This document shows, piece after piece, positions 8,807-16,490 of a stretch of 64,000 nucleotides of DNA (position 1 is the stretch's first letter; the number at the start of each line of letters is the position of its first letter). The notes under the pieces were generated by a model. The model was not told the DNA's origin. It searched no databases and saw only the letters and a program-made list of their open reading frames with translations. The stretch comes from Pontiella sulfatireligans (lineage in GTDB: Bacteria; Verrucomicrobiota; Kiritimatiellia; Kiritimatiellales; Pontiellaceae). The DNA lies in the NCBI RefSeq assembly GCF_900890705.1, contig NZ_CAAHFH010000003.1, forward strand, positions 558,001 through 622,000. The letters are read 5' to 3'. A program made the translations under genes and the position numbers.

Positions 8807-9535
8807 GAATTTTTCGCCGTCGCCGAGGTAGCGCCATTGGCCGTCGGGGAGGTTGCCAAGAACAACCTTGCCGATGCGGATGCGCTTGAGGCCGACGACC
8901 TTTAAACCCACGAGCTCGCACATGCGGCGAATCTGGCGTTTTTTCCCTTCGCGCAGAATAAAACGCAGCTGATCCTGGTTTTGCCAGGTCACCTTCGCGG
9001 GTTTGAGCGGTTTCCCGTCGAGCTCCAGCCCATGGTTGAGCAGTTTGAGATCTTCGTCCGAAAGCTCGCCCTGAACGCGCACGAGGTATTCCTTATCGAC
9101 GTCCGTATCCTCTCCAATGATGCGACGGGCAACGCGGCCGTCCTGCGTGAGCACGAGCAAGCCGTTCGAGTCGATGTCGAGCCGGCCGGCCGGCGCCAGC
9201 CCCCGAAGCATGCCGTGATGAAAAGTGCGGCGCGTGCGGTCGTCCTTCCAGTGGTTTTCGCGGGTCAGCAGATCGGAAGCCGGCCGATGGCCGTCTTCCG
9301 GCTGGGCCGAAACATAGCCGATGGTTTTGTTGATCAAAAACGTCGCCTGGGCATCGCGGCGTTTCAGCCCCTCTTCGGCCAGTTCAATTTTCTGGTCGGG
9401 GAAAATCTTGCTTCCAAGCTCGGAGATGACTTCGCCGTCCACCAGCACCAGCCCTCGTTCAATGTAGCGGTCGGCCTCGCGCCGGGAGCACATGCCCCGC
9501 GTTGCCATGATTTTTGATATGCGTTCTTTTTCCAT
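8804..9535 (-). CDS. 23S rRNA pseudouridine synthase (RsuA/RluB/RluF family)
   Basis: A 243-residue enzyme that isomerises a uridine in rRNA. An S4 RNA-binding domain occupies about residues 3-50 (ISKIMATRGMCSRREADRYI). The catalytic domain has the family motif APAGRLDIDSNGLLVLTQDG, with the catalytic Asp in GRLD, and EGKKRQIRRMCELVGLKVVG near the end. Lys-Thr-Ile-Gly after FLIN is typical of the RluF/RluB branch. The target uridine cannot be assigned. Confidence 0.92.
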   Translation of the reverse strand: MEKERISKIMATRGMCSRREADRYIERGLVLVDGEVISELGSKIFPDQKIELAEEGLKRRDAQATFLINKTIGYVSAQPEDGHRPASDLLTRENHWKDDRTRRTFHHGMLRGLAPAGRLDIDSNGLLVLTQDGRVARRIIGEDTDVDKEYLVRVQGELSDEDLKLLNHGLELDGKPLKPAKVTWQNQDQLRFILREGKKRQIRRMCELVGLKVVGLKRIRIGKVVLGNLPDGQWRYLGDGEKF

Positions 9536-9573
9536 AGCGGGGAATCTAACGCGACTTGGCTGCAGAAGAAATA

Positions 9574-9635
9574 GGCAAAATAATTTTGTGGCAGAATAAT
9601 TTCAGGTTCCGAAGCAGGAAAAATAATTCTGCCCC
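9574..9635. repeat. AAAATAATT inverted word repeat
   Basis: GGCAAAATAATTTTG and GGCAGAATAATTTC stand in tandem and are followed by the inverted AAAATAATTCTGCCCC. It uses the same word family as 98-171. It fills most of the 114-bp gap between two minus-strand genes. Confidence 0.6.
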
Positions 9636-9649
9636 TCCATTATGCGGCC

Positions 9650-10558
9650 CTATCTCCCGGCTGCGCCAGTCGCTTTGGACTCTAAGGACTTTCGGCATTC
9701 GCTCGGCGAGATGCCGTGAAACTTGCGGAAGATGCGGGAAAAGTAGAGCGGATCGTCGTAGCCGACCGCGAGTGCAATTTCGGCCACAGGGCTGTTGGGC
9801 CGGGCCTTGAGCTGGGCCACCGCCTGCTCCATCCGGTGACCGACCAAATATTGCTTAAAGCTCCGGCCGGTCACTTTCTTGAACAGGCGCGTTACCGTCG
9901 ACGGGCTCCGCCCGACCATTCGCGAGGCTTCTTCGAGAGGAAGCTCCAACTCGGGATGGTCGTGAATCCGCTGGATGACGGGTTGCAGCAGGTCGTAGTC
10001 CTTATGATGAATGAGCTGTTTGCTGATAATGAATTCCATCAACAGCCGGAACATGGACAGCAGGGTTTCAATCTTCTCTTCCGGAAAGACCGGCGTGCGC
10101 TTATATTCTTCCTGCAGTGCATCGGTGCCCTGCGAGGCTTTCCAGTCGCTGGAATAAGGCGAAATATCCGGAGCGGCCCCGCTGCGGAACTGGCCGGGCA
10201 TCACAAAGCCCACCAACTCGCCGCCCACATACAGCGGGGCAACAGCCTCCATCATACCGGCGTGACAGGTGTAGGTAACCATTTCCTGACGTTCCAGCGC
10301 CTTGTCCATCATCTTGCGATCAAGGTCTCGGCACTTCGAATCCATGCCCAGCGTTTCGCGCAACATGATGCAATGCGGGCAATTTGGACGGCCCACGGCA
10401 TCGGGATAGATCAGTTTCCCGTCGGGGCTGAAGAGCGAGATGCGGATGCCGTGAAGCTCCGTGTAGAGGTCGAATATTTCAGAGACCTTTTGGCTTATGG
10501 TATGGTGCATACATTCCAACATGTTGATAAAAGAGCACAAGACGCCCGATTTGTCCAT
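9650..10558 (-). CDS. PocR-domain AraC-type regulator
   Basis: A regulator of up to 302 residues. The N-terminal two thirds match the PocR ligand-binding domain: ISLFSPDGKLIYPD, the Cys pair in PNCPHC, then SKCRDLD, YTCHAGMMEAVAPLYVGGE and LVGFVMPGQFR. The C-terminal AraC helix-turn-helices are ASRMVGRSPSTVTRLFKKVT and PVAEIALAVGYDDPLYFSRI, then FRKFHGISPSECRK. Methionines at 10522 and 10510 are alternative starts; none has a strong Shine-Dalgarno sequence. It diverges from galK-galE and is a plausible regulator of galactose catabolism. The effector is unknown. Confidence 0.87.
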   Translation of the reverse strand: MDKSGVLCSFINMLECMHHTISQKVSEIFDLYTELHGIRISLFSPDGKLIYPDAVGRPNCPHCIMLRETLGMDSKCRDLDRKMMDKALERQEMVTYTCHAGMMEAVAPLYVGGELVGFVMPGQFRSGAAPDISPYSSDWKASQGTDALQEEYKRTPVFPEEKIETLLSMFRLLMEFIISKQLIHHKDYDLLQPVIQRIHDHPELELPLEEASRMVGRSPSTVTRLFKKVTGRSFKQYLVGHRMEQAVAQLKARPNSPVAEIALAVGYDDPLYFSRIFRKFHGISPSECRKSLESKATGAAGR

Positions 10559-10651
10559 GCCTTTGCCGGTTTATCCTATGGATTCTGTTGCGCTGACCGC
10601 GTACATTTCAACACTCATAAATCCATTCATATTCAGCAGAGAGGAATGACC

Positions 10652-11818
10652 ATGTATGATGAAAAAATAGTTGAGCAGGCCATCGCCATTCATACCGAAA
10701 CCTACGGCACCGCGCCCACCACCGTTTCCTACGCCCCCGGACGCATTGAAGTCCTCGGCAACCACACCGACTACAACGAAGGCACCACCTTCTCCACCGC
10801 CATCAACATGGGCCACTGCTTCTGCATCTCGGCTTCCGGCAAGCCGGGCGTCCGCCTGACCGCCGGCGACATCCCTTCCACCACCGAATTCGACCCCTCC
10901 ACCGACGAGCGCCTTGAAAAGAAGTTCCAGTGGGCCAACTATGTCAAGGGCGTCTTTTTCTACCTCCGCGAACACGGCGTTGAAGTTGACGGCGTCGACT
11001 GCACCTTCCTCGGCTCCATCCCGATGGGCGCCGGCCTTTCCAGCTCCGCCGCGCTGGAAGTCGCCACCGCCTTTGCCGTGCTGAAATATGCCGGCAAGGA
11101 TCTCGACAAAAAAGACATCGGCATTCTCGCCCAGAAGTCCGAAAACAACTTTGCCGGATGCAACTGCGGCCTGCTCGACCAGTTCTCCAGCATCTACGGC
11201 GTACACCACGGCCTCATTCACTCCGACTTCCGCACGCTCGAAACCTACCCGGTCAAGCTGCCCGACGACGTCGTATTCCTAATGATCAACCCGCACATCA
11301 AGCACACGCTGGCCGACTCCCCCTACAACGCCCGCCGCATCAGCTGCGAACTGGCCGCCGCCGAGCTCGACACCCTGATCGACCACGACGTCAAGGCCCT
11401 CCGCGACGTCAGCTGGGAAGAGTTCGAAGCCAACAAGGACAAGATCGACCCCGAAGCCGCCAAACGCGCCACCCACGTCGTTGGCGAAATCACCCGCGTC
11501 GAAAAAGGCGTCAAGCTGCTCGCCGAGGGCAAGCTGGCCGCATTCGGCCAGTTCCTGTTCGACTCGCATGAGACCTCACGCACCGCATTCGAAAACTCGT
11601 GCGATGAGCTCGACATGGTCGTCGAAGCCGCCCGCGACGCCGGCGCACTCGGCGCCCGCCTGTCCGGCGGGGGCTGGGGCGGCAGCGTGGTTGCGCTCGT
11701 ACACGCGAAAGACGCCGATGCCATCTGCGGTAAGATTATTGAAACCTGCAAAGCCAAAGGGCTTCACCCCACTGCGGAAACCATCATTCCTTCCGCCGGT
11801 GCAACTATTATAAAATAA
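10652..11818 (+). CDS. galK: Galactokinase
   Basis: A 388-residue GHMP-family kinase that phosphorylates galactose at C1 in the Leloir pathway. The signature GRIEVLGNHTDYNEG lies near residue 30, the ATP-binding motif GSIPMGAGLSSSAALEVA near 118, and the C-terminal GARLSGGGWGGSVVALVH near 340. The ATG at 10652 is chosen because GAGAGG lies 7 bases upstream; the ATG at 10645 would sit on top of it. galE follows after a 67-base gap, and a PocR-AraC regulator diverges. No GalT-like gene is in the window. Confidence 0.94.
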   Translation: MYDEKIVEQAIAIHTETYGTAPTTVSYAPGRIEVLGNHTDYNEGTTFSTAINMGHCFCISASGKPGVRLTAGDIPSTTEFDPSTDERLEKKFQWANYVKGVFFYLREHGVEVDGVDCTFLGSIPMGAGLSSSAALEVATAFAVLKYAGKDLDKKDIGILAQKSENNFAGCNCGLLDQFSSIYGVHHGLIHSDFRTLETYPVKLPDDVVFLMINPHIKHTLADSPYNARRISCELAAAELDTLIDHDVKALRDVSWEEFEANKDKIDPEAAKRATHVVGEITRVEKGVKLLAEGKLAAFGQFLFDSHETSRTAFENSCDELDMVVEAARDAGALGARLSGGGWGGSVVALVHAKDADAICGKIIETCKAKGLHPTAETIIPSAGATIIK

Positions 11819-11828
11819 ATAAGCCGTA

Positions 11829-11876
11829 ATGCGTAATTCGTAATCCCGTTACGAATTACTCGTTACCTATTACGGA
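11829..11876. repeat. TAATTCGTAA palindromic word repeat between galK and galE
   Basis: GTAATTCGTAA-TCCCG-TTACGAATTAC is a perfect 11-bp inverted repeat within related words (TAATGCGTAATTCGTAAT, ACTCGTTACCTATTACG). The 16-mer at 11849-11864 recurs exactly, inverted, at 44631-44646. It could form a hairpin in the galK-galE mRNA. Confidence 0.65.
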
Positions 11877-11885
11877 GATTCAGCT

Positions 11886-12857
11886 ATGAAAATACTCGTT
11901 GCCGGCGGCGCCGGATATATTGGAAGTGTTACCACCCAGATGCTTTGCGATGCAGGACACGACGTGGTGGTGTTCGACAACCTTGAGCGCGGCCACCAGC
12001 CCGCCGTCGACCCGCGCGCCAAATTCATGCAGGGCGACCTGCGCTACAAAGAAGACATCAAAAGCGCCCTGCTCGCCGAACGCCCCGAAGCGGTCATTCA
12101 CTTTGCCGCCTATATCGAAGTCGGCGAATCCATGGTTGATCCGATGCCCTTCTTCGAAAACAACGTCAGCGGTTCGCTTAACCTAATGACCGCCATGGTG
12201 GCCTCCGGCTGCAAAAAGCTGATCTTTTCCTCCACCTGCGCCACCTACGGAACGCCCGACCGCATTCCGATGGACGAAACCCTTCCGCAGAAGCCGGAAT
12301 CCGTCTATGGCGAATCCAAGCTGCTCTGCGAAAAAATCTTCCAGTGGGGCGAAAAAATCCACGGCATCGAATGCGTCTTCCTGCGCTACTTCAACGCCTG
12401 CGGCGCCACCGAGCAGTACGGCGAAGCGCACAATCCCGAAAGCCACCTCATCCCGCTCGTGCTGCAAGTGGCCCAGGGCACGCGCGAAAAAATCTTTATC
12501 TTCGGCGAAGACTACGAAACCCGCGACGGCACCTGCGTCCGCGACTACATCCATATTAAAGACCTCGCCCAAGCGCACATCCTCGCGCTCAAGCCCGGCA
12601 TCGCCGGTGCGTTCAACCTCGGCAACGGCGACGGCTACACGGTGAAAGAAGTCATCGACGTTTGCCGCAAAGTGACCGGCCACGCCATTCCCGCCGAGAT
12701 GCAGCCGCGCCGCGCCGGCGACTGCACCGCGCTCGTCGCCGACGCCACCAAAGCGAAGACCGTCCTCGGCTGGGATCCGCAGCACGCCGACCTCTCCGAG
12801 ATCGTCGAAAGCGCCTGGAACTGGCACCGCGCCCACCCCAACGGCTACGAAGATTAA
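11886..12857 (+). CDS. galE: UDP-glucose 4-epimerase
   Basis: A 323-residue extended SDR. The NAD motif GGAGYIGS is at residues 7-14. The Ser-Tyr-Lys catalytic set is in KLIFSSTCATYG and ESVYGESKLLCEK. RYFNACGA, ESHLIPLVLQVA and DYIHIKDLAQAH are GalE signatures. It interconverts UDP-galactose and UDP-glucose. It follows galK in the same direction, separated by a palindromic repeat, and is followed by a strong terminator. Confidence 0.94.
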   Translation: MKILVAGGAGYIGSVTTQMLCDAGHDVVVFDNLERGHQPAVDPRAKFMQGDLRYKEDIKSALLAERPEAVIHFAAYIEVGESMVDPMPFFENNVSGSLNLMTAMVASGCKKLIFSSTCATYGTPDRIPMDETLPQKPESVYGESKLLCEKIFQWGEKIHGIECVFLRYFNACGATEQYGEAHNPESHLIPLVLQVAQGTREKIFIFGEDYETRDGTCVRDYIHIKDLAQAHILALKPGIAGAFNLGNGDGYTVKEVIDVCRKVTGHAIPAEMQPRRAGDCTALVADATKAKTVLGWDPQHADLSEIVESAWNWHRAHPNGYED

Positions 12858-12917
12858 GAAAAGTTCGTAAACGATTCGTGAAAGGTTCGTAGTTCCGGCT
12901 TCAGCCGGCCAGTCCAG

Positions 12918-12945
12918 AAAGCCCCGCCCCGTGCGGGGCTTTTTT
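12918..12945 (+). terminator. Rho-independent terminator after galE
   Basis: AAAGCCCCGC-CCCGT-GCGGGGCTTT forms a perfect 10-bp stem with a 5-base loop, continuing into a T run (12940-12945). It lies 61 bases after the galE stop. A short GGCTTCAGCC-type inverted word (12896-12908) precedes it. Confidence 0.9.
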
Positions 12946-13063
12946 CGTGCGGGCCTCCCAAAACTTCAACTCACGCCCGAAAAGATAATTTCCAAAGGAA
13001 ATAACGAGCAACGCGAGTGGTTCAAGGCGCAAAGCCACGAAGGTTGAGATGCCCGAGACGCAA

Positions 13064-13122
13064 TCGGCACATAGAGCCGACACTACACCGGTGAGTGTTG
13101 TAGAGTTGGCTCTATGAGCCAA
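13064..13122. repeat. Imperfect 59-bp palindrome
   Basis: TCGGCACATAGAGCCGACAC pairs with the inverse of GAGTTGGCTCTATGAGCCAA around the centre CACCGGTGAG, giving a near-continuous hairpin of about 25 bp with a few mismatches. It lies just downstream of the broken integrase stub. The remaining bases of 12946-13111 show no gene I trust. Confidence 0.6.
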
Positions 13123-13270
13123 TGGCAAATCGCGGCAACGGCGGGGGGCAAGCGGCTCTCCAATATGTCTGCTCCGTGCGGTAGGCATAATGGTGGTAGC
13201 GCAAAACCTCGCGAACCTGATCCATGAGCTTAAGATCTGGATCCGGCTTGAATTTCTTCTTGTTTTCCAT
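13112..13270 (-). pseudogene. N-terminal stub of an integron-type tyrosine recombinase (intI)
   Basis: From the ATG at 13270 (GGAGGG just upstream) the frame reads MENKKKFKPDPDLKLMDQVR, then EVLRYHHYAYRTEQTYWR. This is the typical N-terminal SAM-like DNA-binding start of integron integrases (consensus around LLDQVR..IR..HYS.RTE..Y). Similarity stops after residue 38 (about 13157); the last 14 codons are unrelated and the catalytic R-H-R-Y domain is absent. The stub points away from two AT-rich plus-strand cassette-like genes, the classical integrase/cassette arrangement. Confidence 0.7.
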
Positions 13271-13511
13271 GCTTCCCTCCATGATTATGGCTCCGTCTCT
13301 AATACTGATTAAGTATAACATGACAGAGAGAAGAAAAAAGTCCGTTTTCCATGTTTGCCCCTTTAATACGGTCATATGTGGCCTAGCGGAGCGCGATAAT
13401 TTTCGGAACGAAAATAATGACCGAAAGGAATGGTTCACATGAGTCCATCCCATAAGGGTCATATATGGAAAATTTTCCACTGATGACACTGTTCGAAGAC
13501 AAAAGGAGAAT
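13271..13511. other. Gap between integrase stub and first cassette-like gene
   Basis: AT-rich, no convincing gene. Its position would match an integron attI/promoter region, but I could not pick out an attI or a clear promoter by eye. AAAAGGAGAATATG at the right end is the ribosome-binding site of the next gene. Confidence 0.35.
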
Positions 13512-14036
13512 ATGAAAATTTCAATCCTACTAATCCCAATTTCTCTATGTATGACCGGTTGTTTGAATCCCAAATTATGTGAAACAAAAGAATCCATCGG
13601 CAAGAAGGGTCTCGCAACTGAGCATATAGAATATTTTAAGGATAAACCCACACTGTCTGTTGCAGAAGCCCATGGAACAATTCTTCCCATTGCCCATGTA
13701 AGAGAACATCTTCAGAAAAGGTCAGATGGTTATCGTTATGTAAATTATGTTTCTTTGTTTGGGGGCTTACTCCTAGAAGGAGGATCAACACAGAATTTTG
13801 ACCAGAAAGGAAAACCAGTCACTGATAAGGCTATGTCTGGGCATATAAACATGCTTTCCGGGTTACTTTTTGAAATCGATATAGATGCAGATATGAACAA
13901 CTTATCCGGATCGATAAATAAATCATTTTTAATGAAATCTTTTGGTTCGACCCAAGAAATTGGAGGCAGCAAATATTACACAATTTTCTGGATGCCAATG
14001 AAATTTTCGAACCAGGCAATTGAGGCTAAAAAATAG
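13512..14036 (+). CDS. Hypothetical lipoprotein (cassette-like)
   Basis: A 174-residue protein with a lipoprotein signal: a hydrophobic segment MKISILLIPISLCMTGC whose lipobox MTGC places the acylated Cys at residue 17. I recognise no family in the rest. AAGGAG precedes the ATG. Base composition is clearly more AT-rich than the surrounding genes, and the gene sits between an integrase stub and an intron fragment, so it is probably a captured gene cassette. Function unknown. Confidence 0.7.
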   Translation: MKISILLIPISLCMTGCLNPKLCETKESIGKKGLATEHIEYFKDKPTLSVAEAHGTILPIAHVREHLQKRSDGYRYVNYVSLFGGLLLEGGSTQNFDQKGKPVTDKAMSGHINMLSGLLFEIDIDADMNNLSGSINKSFLMKSFGSTQEIGGSKYYTIFWMPMKFSNQAIEAKK

Positions 14037-14113
14037 GGCGGCAAAATTTAATTGATGAGGCAGAGCAATCAGCGCCCAATTTTGCTCCTCATCGCAGACG
14101 TTCGCTCAAATAT
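14037..14113 (+). other. Possible degenerate attC-like site between cassette-like genes
   Basis: Between the two AT-rich genes, GGCAAAATT (about 14040) is inverse-complementary to AATTTTGC further right, and GATGAGG to CCTCATC. The sequence ends with GACGTTCGCT, similar to but not matching the attC core GTTRRRY. The pairings cross rather than nest, so this is only a candidate recombination site. Confidence 0.3.
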
Positions 14114-14443
14114 ATGAAAAAACTATATACAGACCCAAGTGTAGTTCCTTGTGATATGCTTAAAACCTTTTTGGAACTCCAGGGCATAACGGTAATGATT
14201 AAAAATGAGCGTGGTTCTGCCAGTGCAGGGTATGGGCTTCCAGTGCCAATGATATCATTGTCATTTGCTTGGCCAGAAGTTTGGGTTAACGACCAAGATT
14301 TCGAAAAAGCACTGACTGTTTTAAATGACTGGCAGAAGGAAAATGTCGATAGCTGTGAAAGCTGGATATGTAAAAATTGCAATAGTGAAGTCAATGGTGA
14401 GTTGGCAGTATGCTGGAACTGCAATACTCCTCAAAGTGAATAG
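14114..14443 (+). CDS. DUF2007-like protein with C-terminal zinc ribbon (cassette-like)
   Basis: A 109-residue protein. The first 75 residues resemble DUF2007 (putative signal-transducing domain): MKKLYTDPSVVPCDMLKTFL, IKNERGSASAG and the WPEVWVNDQDFEKAL stretch. The tail carries two CxxC knuckles, ICKNCNSEVNGELAVCWNCN, which should bind one zinc. AT-rich like the previous gene and in the same orientation. The intron fragment begins 7 bases after its stop, as expected if an intron had inserted at the cassette's recombination site. Cellular role unknown. Confidence 0.75.
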   Translation: MKKLYTDPSVVPCDMLKTFLELQGITVMIKNERGSASAGYGLPVPMISLSFAWPEVWVNDQDFEKALTVLNDWQKENVDSCESWICKNCNSEVNGELAVCWNCNTPQSE

Positions 14444-14450
14444 CAATAGC

Positions 14451-14544
14451 GATCGGGATAGGACTCCCCATCACTGAGGAGCCCTCCCACACCGCACGGA
14501 CATACAGATCTGTATACGGCGGTTCGGCTGTGAAAGACGGGAGT
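14451..14544 (-). ncRNA. 3' end of a group II intron ribozyme (domains V-VI)
   Basis: Read on the minus strand directly after the maturase stop, the sequence runs GCCGAACCGCCGTATACAG, then GTCCGTGCGGTGTGGGAGGG, then a GGCTCC...GGGGAGTCC stem and CTATCCCGAT. This layout is typical of bacterial group II intron domains V and VI and the 3' splice end. The 5' ribozyme domains are not found, so the intron is truncated and cannot splice. Confidence 0.65.
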
Positions 14545-14919
14545 CTATCGAAGGCGGATTAATCCGTGGTTTTTGACGAACCATTGAGCCGGCAGGGCAA
14601 AGTTCATCAGCATATAGTCGCTGACAGCCCATGGCCCTTTCCGGGTATTTCCAAGTTTCAGGGCATCGTTGTGGCTGATCCCCAGTCCCTTCAGGTTCCT
14701 CACTTTCGTGCGTGGCAGTTTCCACTGTTTCCAGAGGAAGACCCGCAACCGCCGGATGATCCAGCGGTTGAGTTCCTGAATCAATTTCTTGCTGAGACCT
14801 ACCCGGAAATAGTTCAGCCACCCCGAAAATGGTGCCAGTCCTTGAATAACAACATTATGAAGTAACCCCAGTTTGACGGGCACTCGGCCTTTGACCCCTT
14901 CGGACGCCATTACGTGCAT
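14545..14919 (-). pseudogene. C-terminal fragment of group II intron reverse transcriptase/maturase
   Basis: The conserved part holds GWLNYFRVGLSKKLIQELNR, then WIIRRLRVFLWKQWKLPRTK, VRNLKGLG and GNTRKGPW. This is the GIIM maturase/thumb (X) and C-terminal region of group II intron-encoded proteins. The reverse transcriptase domain with its YADD motif is missing, and the first 25 or so codons look unrelated. The orientation is opposite to the cassette-like genes, as known for introns that insert into attC sites (class IIC-attC). Confidence 0.8.
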
Positions 14920-14953
14920 TGTCTTAACTTGTTTGGGACTTCATGACTTATGG

Positions 14954-15073
14954 TGGAGGGCGACGGTTGCCGCTCCATAACGCCGCTCCAATTTTTCAAG
15001 TTGGCTGCCCACGCTTCGCTTCGGCTCGTCGGAGCCATTCCGTGTGCTGGCTCGGACAGAGCCTCGCCCTCCA
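14954..15073. repeat. 120-bp palindromic element with 10-bp terminal inverted repeats
   Basis: TGGAGGGCGA (14954-14963) and TCGCCCTCCA (15064-15073) are perfect inverted ends. Inside are hairpins GGCTC-GTCG-GAGCC and GGCTC-GGACA-GAGCC. The right end GGACAGAGCC(T)CGCCCTCCA closely matches GGACAGAGCCCGTCCCTCCA at 55741-55760, so the two belong to one dispersed family. No gene is supported in 14920-15123. Confidence 0.7.
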
Positions 15074-15123
15074 GTCCCGTTCATGAAAAATCCAGCGCAG
15101 CTGGTGGGGACCTAAAGATCGAG

Positions 15124-16368
15124 CTATATGCTTTTCAACGACAGCACATCGTTGCCGGAGGGCTGCTGATAGACGCGGAGGCCGAATTCGGGGAGGGACG
15201 CGAGGATGTGGTCGAAGATGTCGGCCTGGATGGATTCATAGTTTGCCCAGATCTTGTCGGAGCTGAACACATAGATTTCGATGGGCAAGCCTTGGGGCGT
15301 GGGCTGCAGATGGCGCACGAGGAAGGTCATGCCTTTATGGATCTTGGGGTTGCCGCGCAGGTACTCAACCAAGTAGGCGCGGAAAATGCCGAGGTTGGTC
15401 TGGCGCCGCCCGTTGACCACCGTCGCGGAAAGATCGATCCCCTGCTCCGAGTTGGCGGCATTGATCTCTTCCTGCCTCTTTTCAACATATTCCTTCAGCA
15501 GCTCCATGCCTCGGAACTTTTCGAGCATTTCTTCATCGGCAAAGCGGACGGTGTTCATATCGATGCAAATGTTGCGCTTAATGCGGCGCCCGCCGGACTC
15601 GCTCATGCCCCGCCAGTTTTTGAACGAGTCGGAAATGAGCGCATACGTTGGAATGGTGGTGATGGTCTTGTCCCAATTGCGGACCTTGACGGTATTGACG
15701 GCCACTTCGATTACATCGCCGTCGGCGCCGTATTTGGGCATTTCAATCCAGTCGCCCTCGCGCACCATGTCGTTGGCGCTGAGCTGTATTCCCGCCACGA
15801 ACCCGAGGATGGTATCCTTGAAAACGAGCATGGTGACGGCGGTGAGGCCGCCCATAAGGCCGAACAAGTTCCAAGGCGATTTATTGAGCAGCACCGAAAC
15901 AATGAAAATTCCGGAAAGGAGATAAAGGACAATGGTCAACGTTTGAAACAAGGGCCGGATCGGCTTGCGTTTCTTGCTCTTCTCGTCGTGGTAAATGTCC
16001 GACGCAGCGCTGATGAAGGCTTCAACCGCGCGAACGCCGGCAAAAATGATCACGGCAAACAGGATACGTTTCAGCAGGGCAAACTGGCCAGGCATCGCCC
16101 GGTCAATGCAGACCGCTATAAACGTTAGGGGAATGAGGCGAAGGAAGCGTTGGAACACCCCCGCATCCATCAGCTCATCGTCCCAAGTGTTGGAGGTCTT
16201 GGTGACGACACTGTGAATGAGCTTCAATAAATAGTTGCGCAGCACCCAGTAAACCAAATAAGCGCCCGCTGCAATTAGAAGCATCAGCGCTGCAACGGCC
16301 AAGGTGCCGGCGGTTTTCGTTTCAATTCCCGCCGAAACCAGAACGTCTTGAATATTCGTCATAAGCAT
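15124..16368 (-). CDS. MscS-family mechanosensitive channel (YbdG-like)
   Basis: About 414 residues, an inner-membrane small-conductance channel protecting against hypo-osmotic shock. Hydrophobic segments lie at roughly 20-42, 75-95, 100-120, 145-165 and 170-195. The pore/beta region holds FGLMGGLTAVTMLVFKDTIL, then GFVAGIQLSANDMVREGDWI, VKVRNWDKTITTIPTYAL and FKNWRGMSESGGRRIKR, typical of the YbdG/MscM branch. GTG at 16377 and ATG at 16362 are alternative starts; GGGGTGG supports 16368. Confidence 0.9.
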   Translation of the reverse strand: MLMTNIQDVLVSAGIETKTAGTLAVAALMLLIAAGAYLVYWVLRNYLLKLIHSVVTKTSNTWDDELMDAGVFQRFLRLIPLTFIAVCIDRAMPGQFALLKRILFAVIIFAGVRAVEAFISAASDIYHDEKSKKRKPIRPLFQTLTIVLYLLSGIFIVSVLLNKSPWNLFGLMGGLTAVTMLVFKDTILGFVAGIQLSANDMVREGDWIEMPKYGADGDVIEVAVNTVKVRNWDKTITTIPTYALISDSFKNWRGMSESGGRRIKRNICIDMNTVRFADEEMLEKFRGMELLKEYVEKRQEEINAANSEQGIDLSATVVNGRRQTNLGIFRAYLVEYLRGNPKIHKGMTFLVRHLQPTPQGLPIEIYVFSSDKIWANYESIQADIFDHILASLPEFGLRVYQQPSGNDVLSLKSI

Positions 16369-16490
16369 GGAGACCACCCCTGTTAAAACAAGGAGTCTAG
16401 CGGTTCATGTCCGAAATTGCATTCGCATAACGTTGATTGATTAGCCCCAGACGGGCAGATTTCCATTATTTGGATAGGAATTAATAAGAA

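Noticed and set aside
9716..10651. Possible 300-residue N-terminal extension of galactokinase
   Set aside because: It is antisense to the PocR-AraC regulator. The real galK start at 10652 has a good ribosome-binding site and gives normal family length.
12901..13188. Minus-strand open frame of 95 codons
   Set aside because: It spans the galE terminator and a palindrome, and its sequence has no protein-like pattern.
13283..13690. Upstream in-frame extension of the integrase stub
   Set aside because: It runs antisense into the cassette-like lipoprotein gene. The stub's own ATG at 13270 has a GGAGGG site and starts at the family's usual position.
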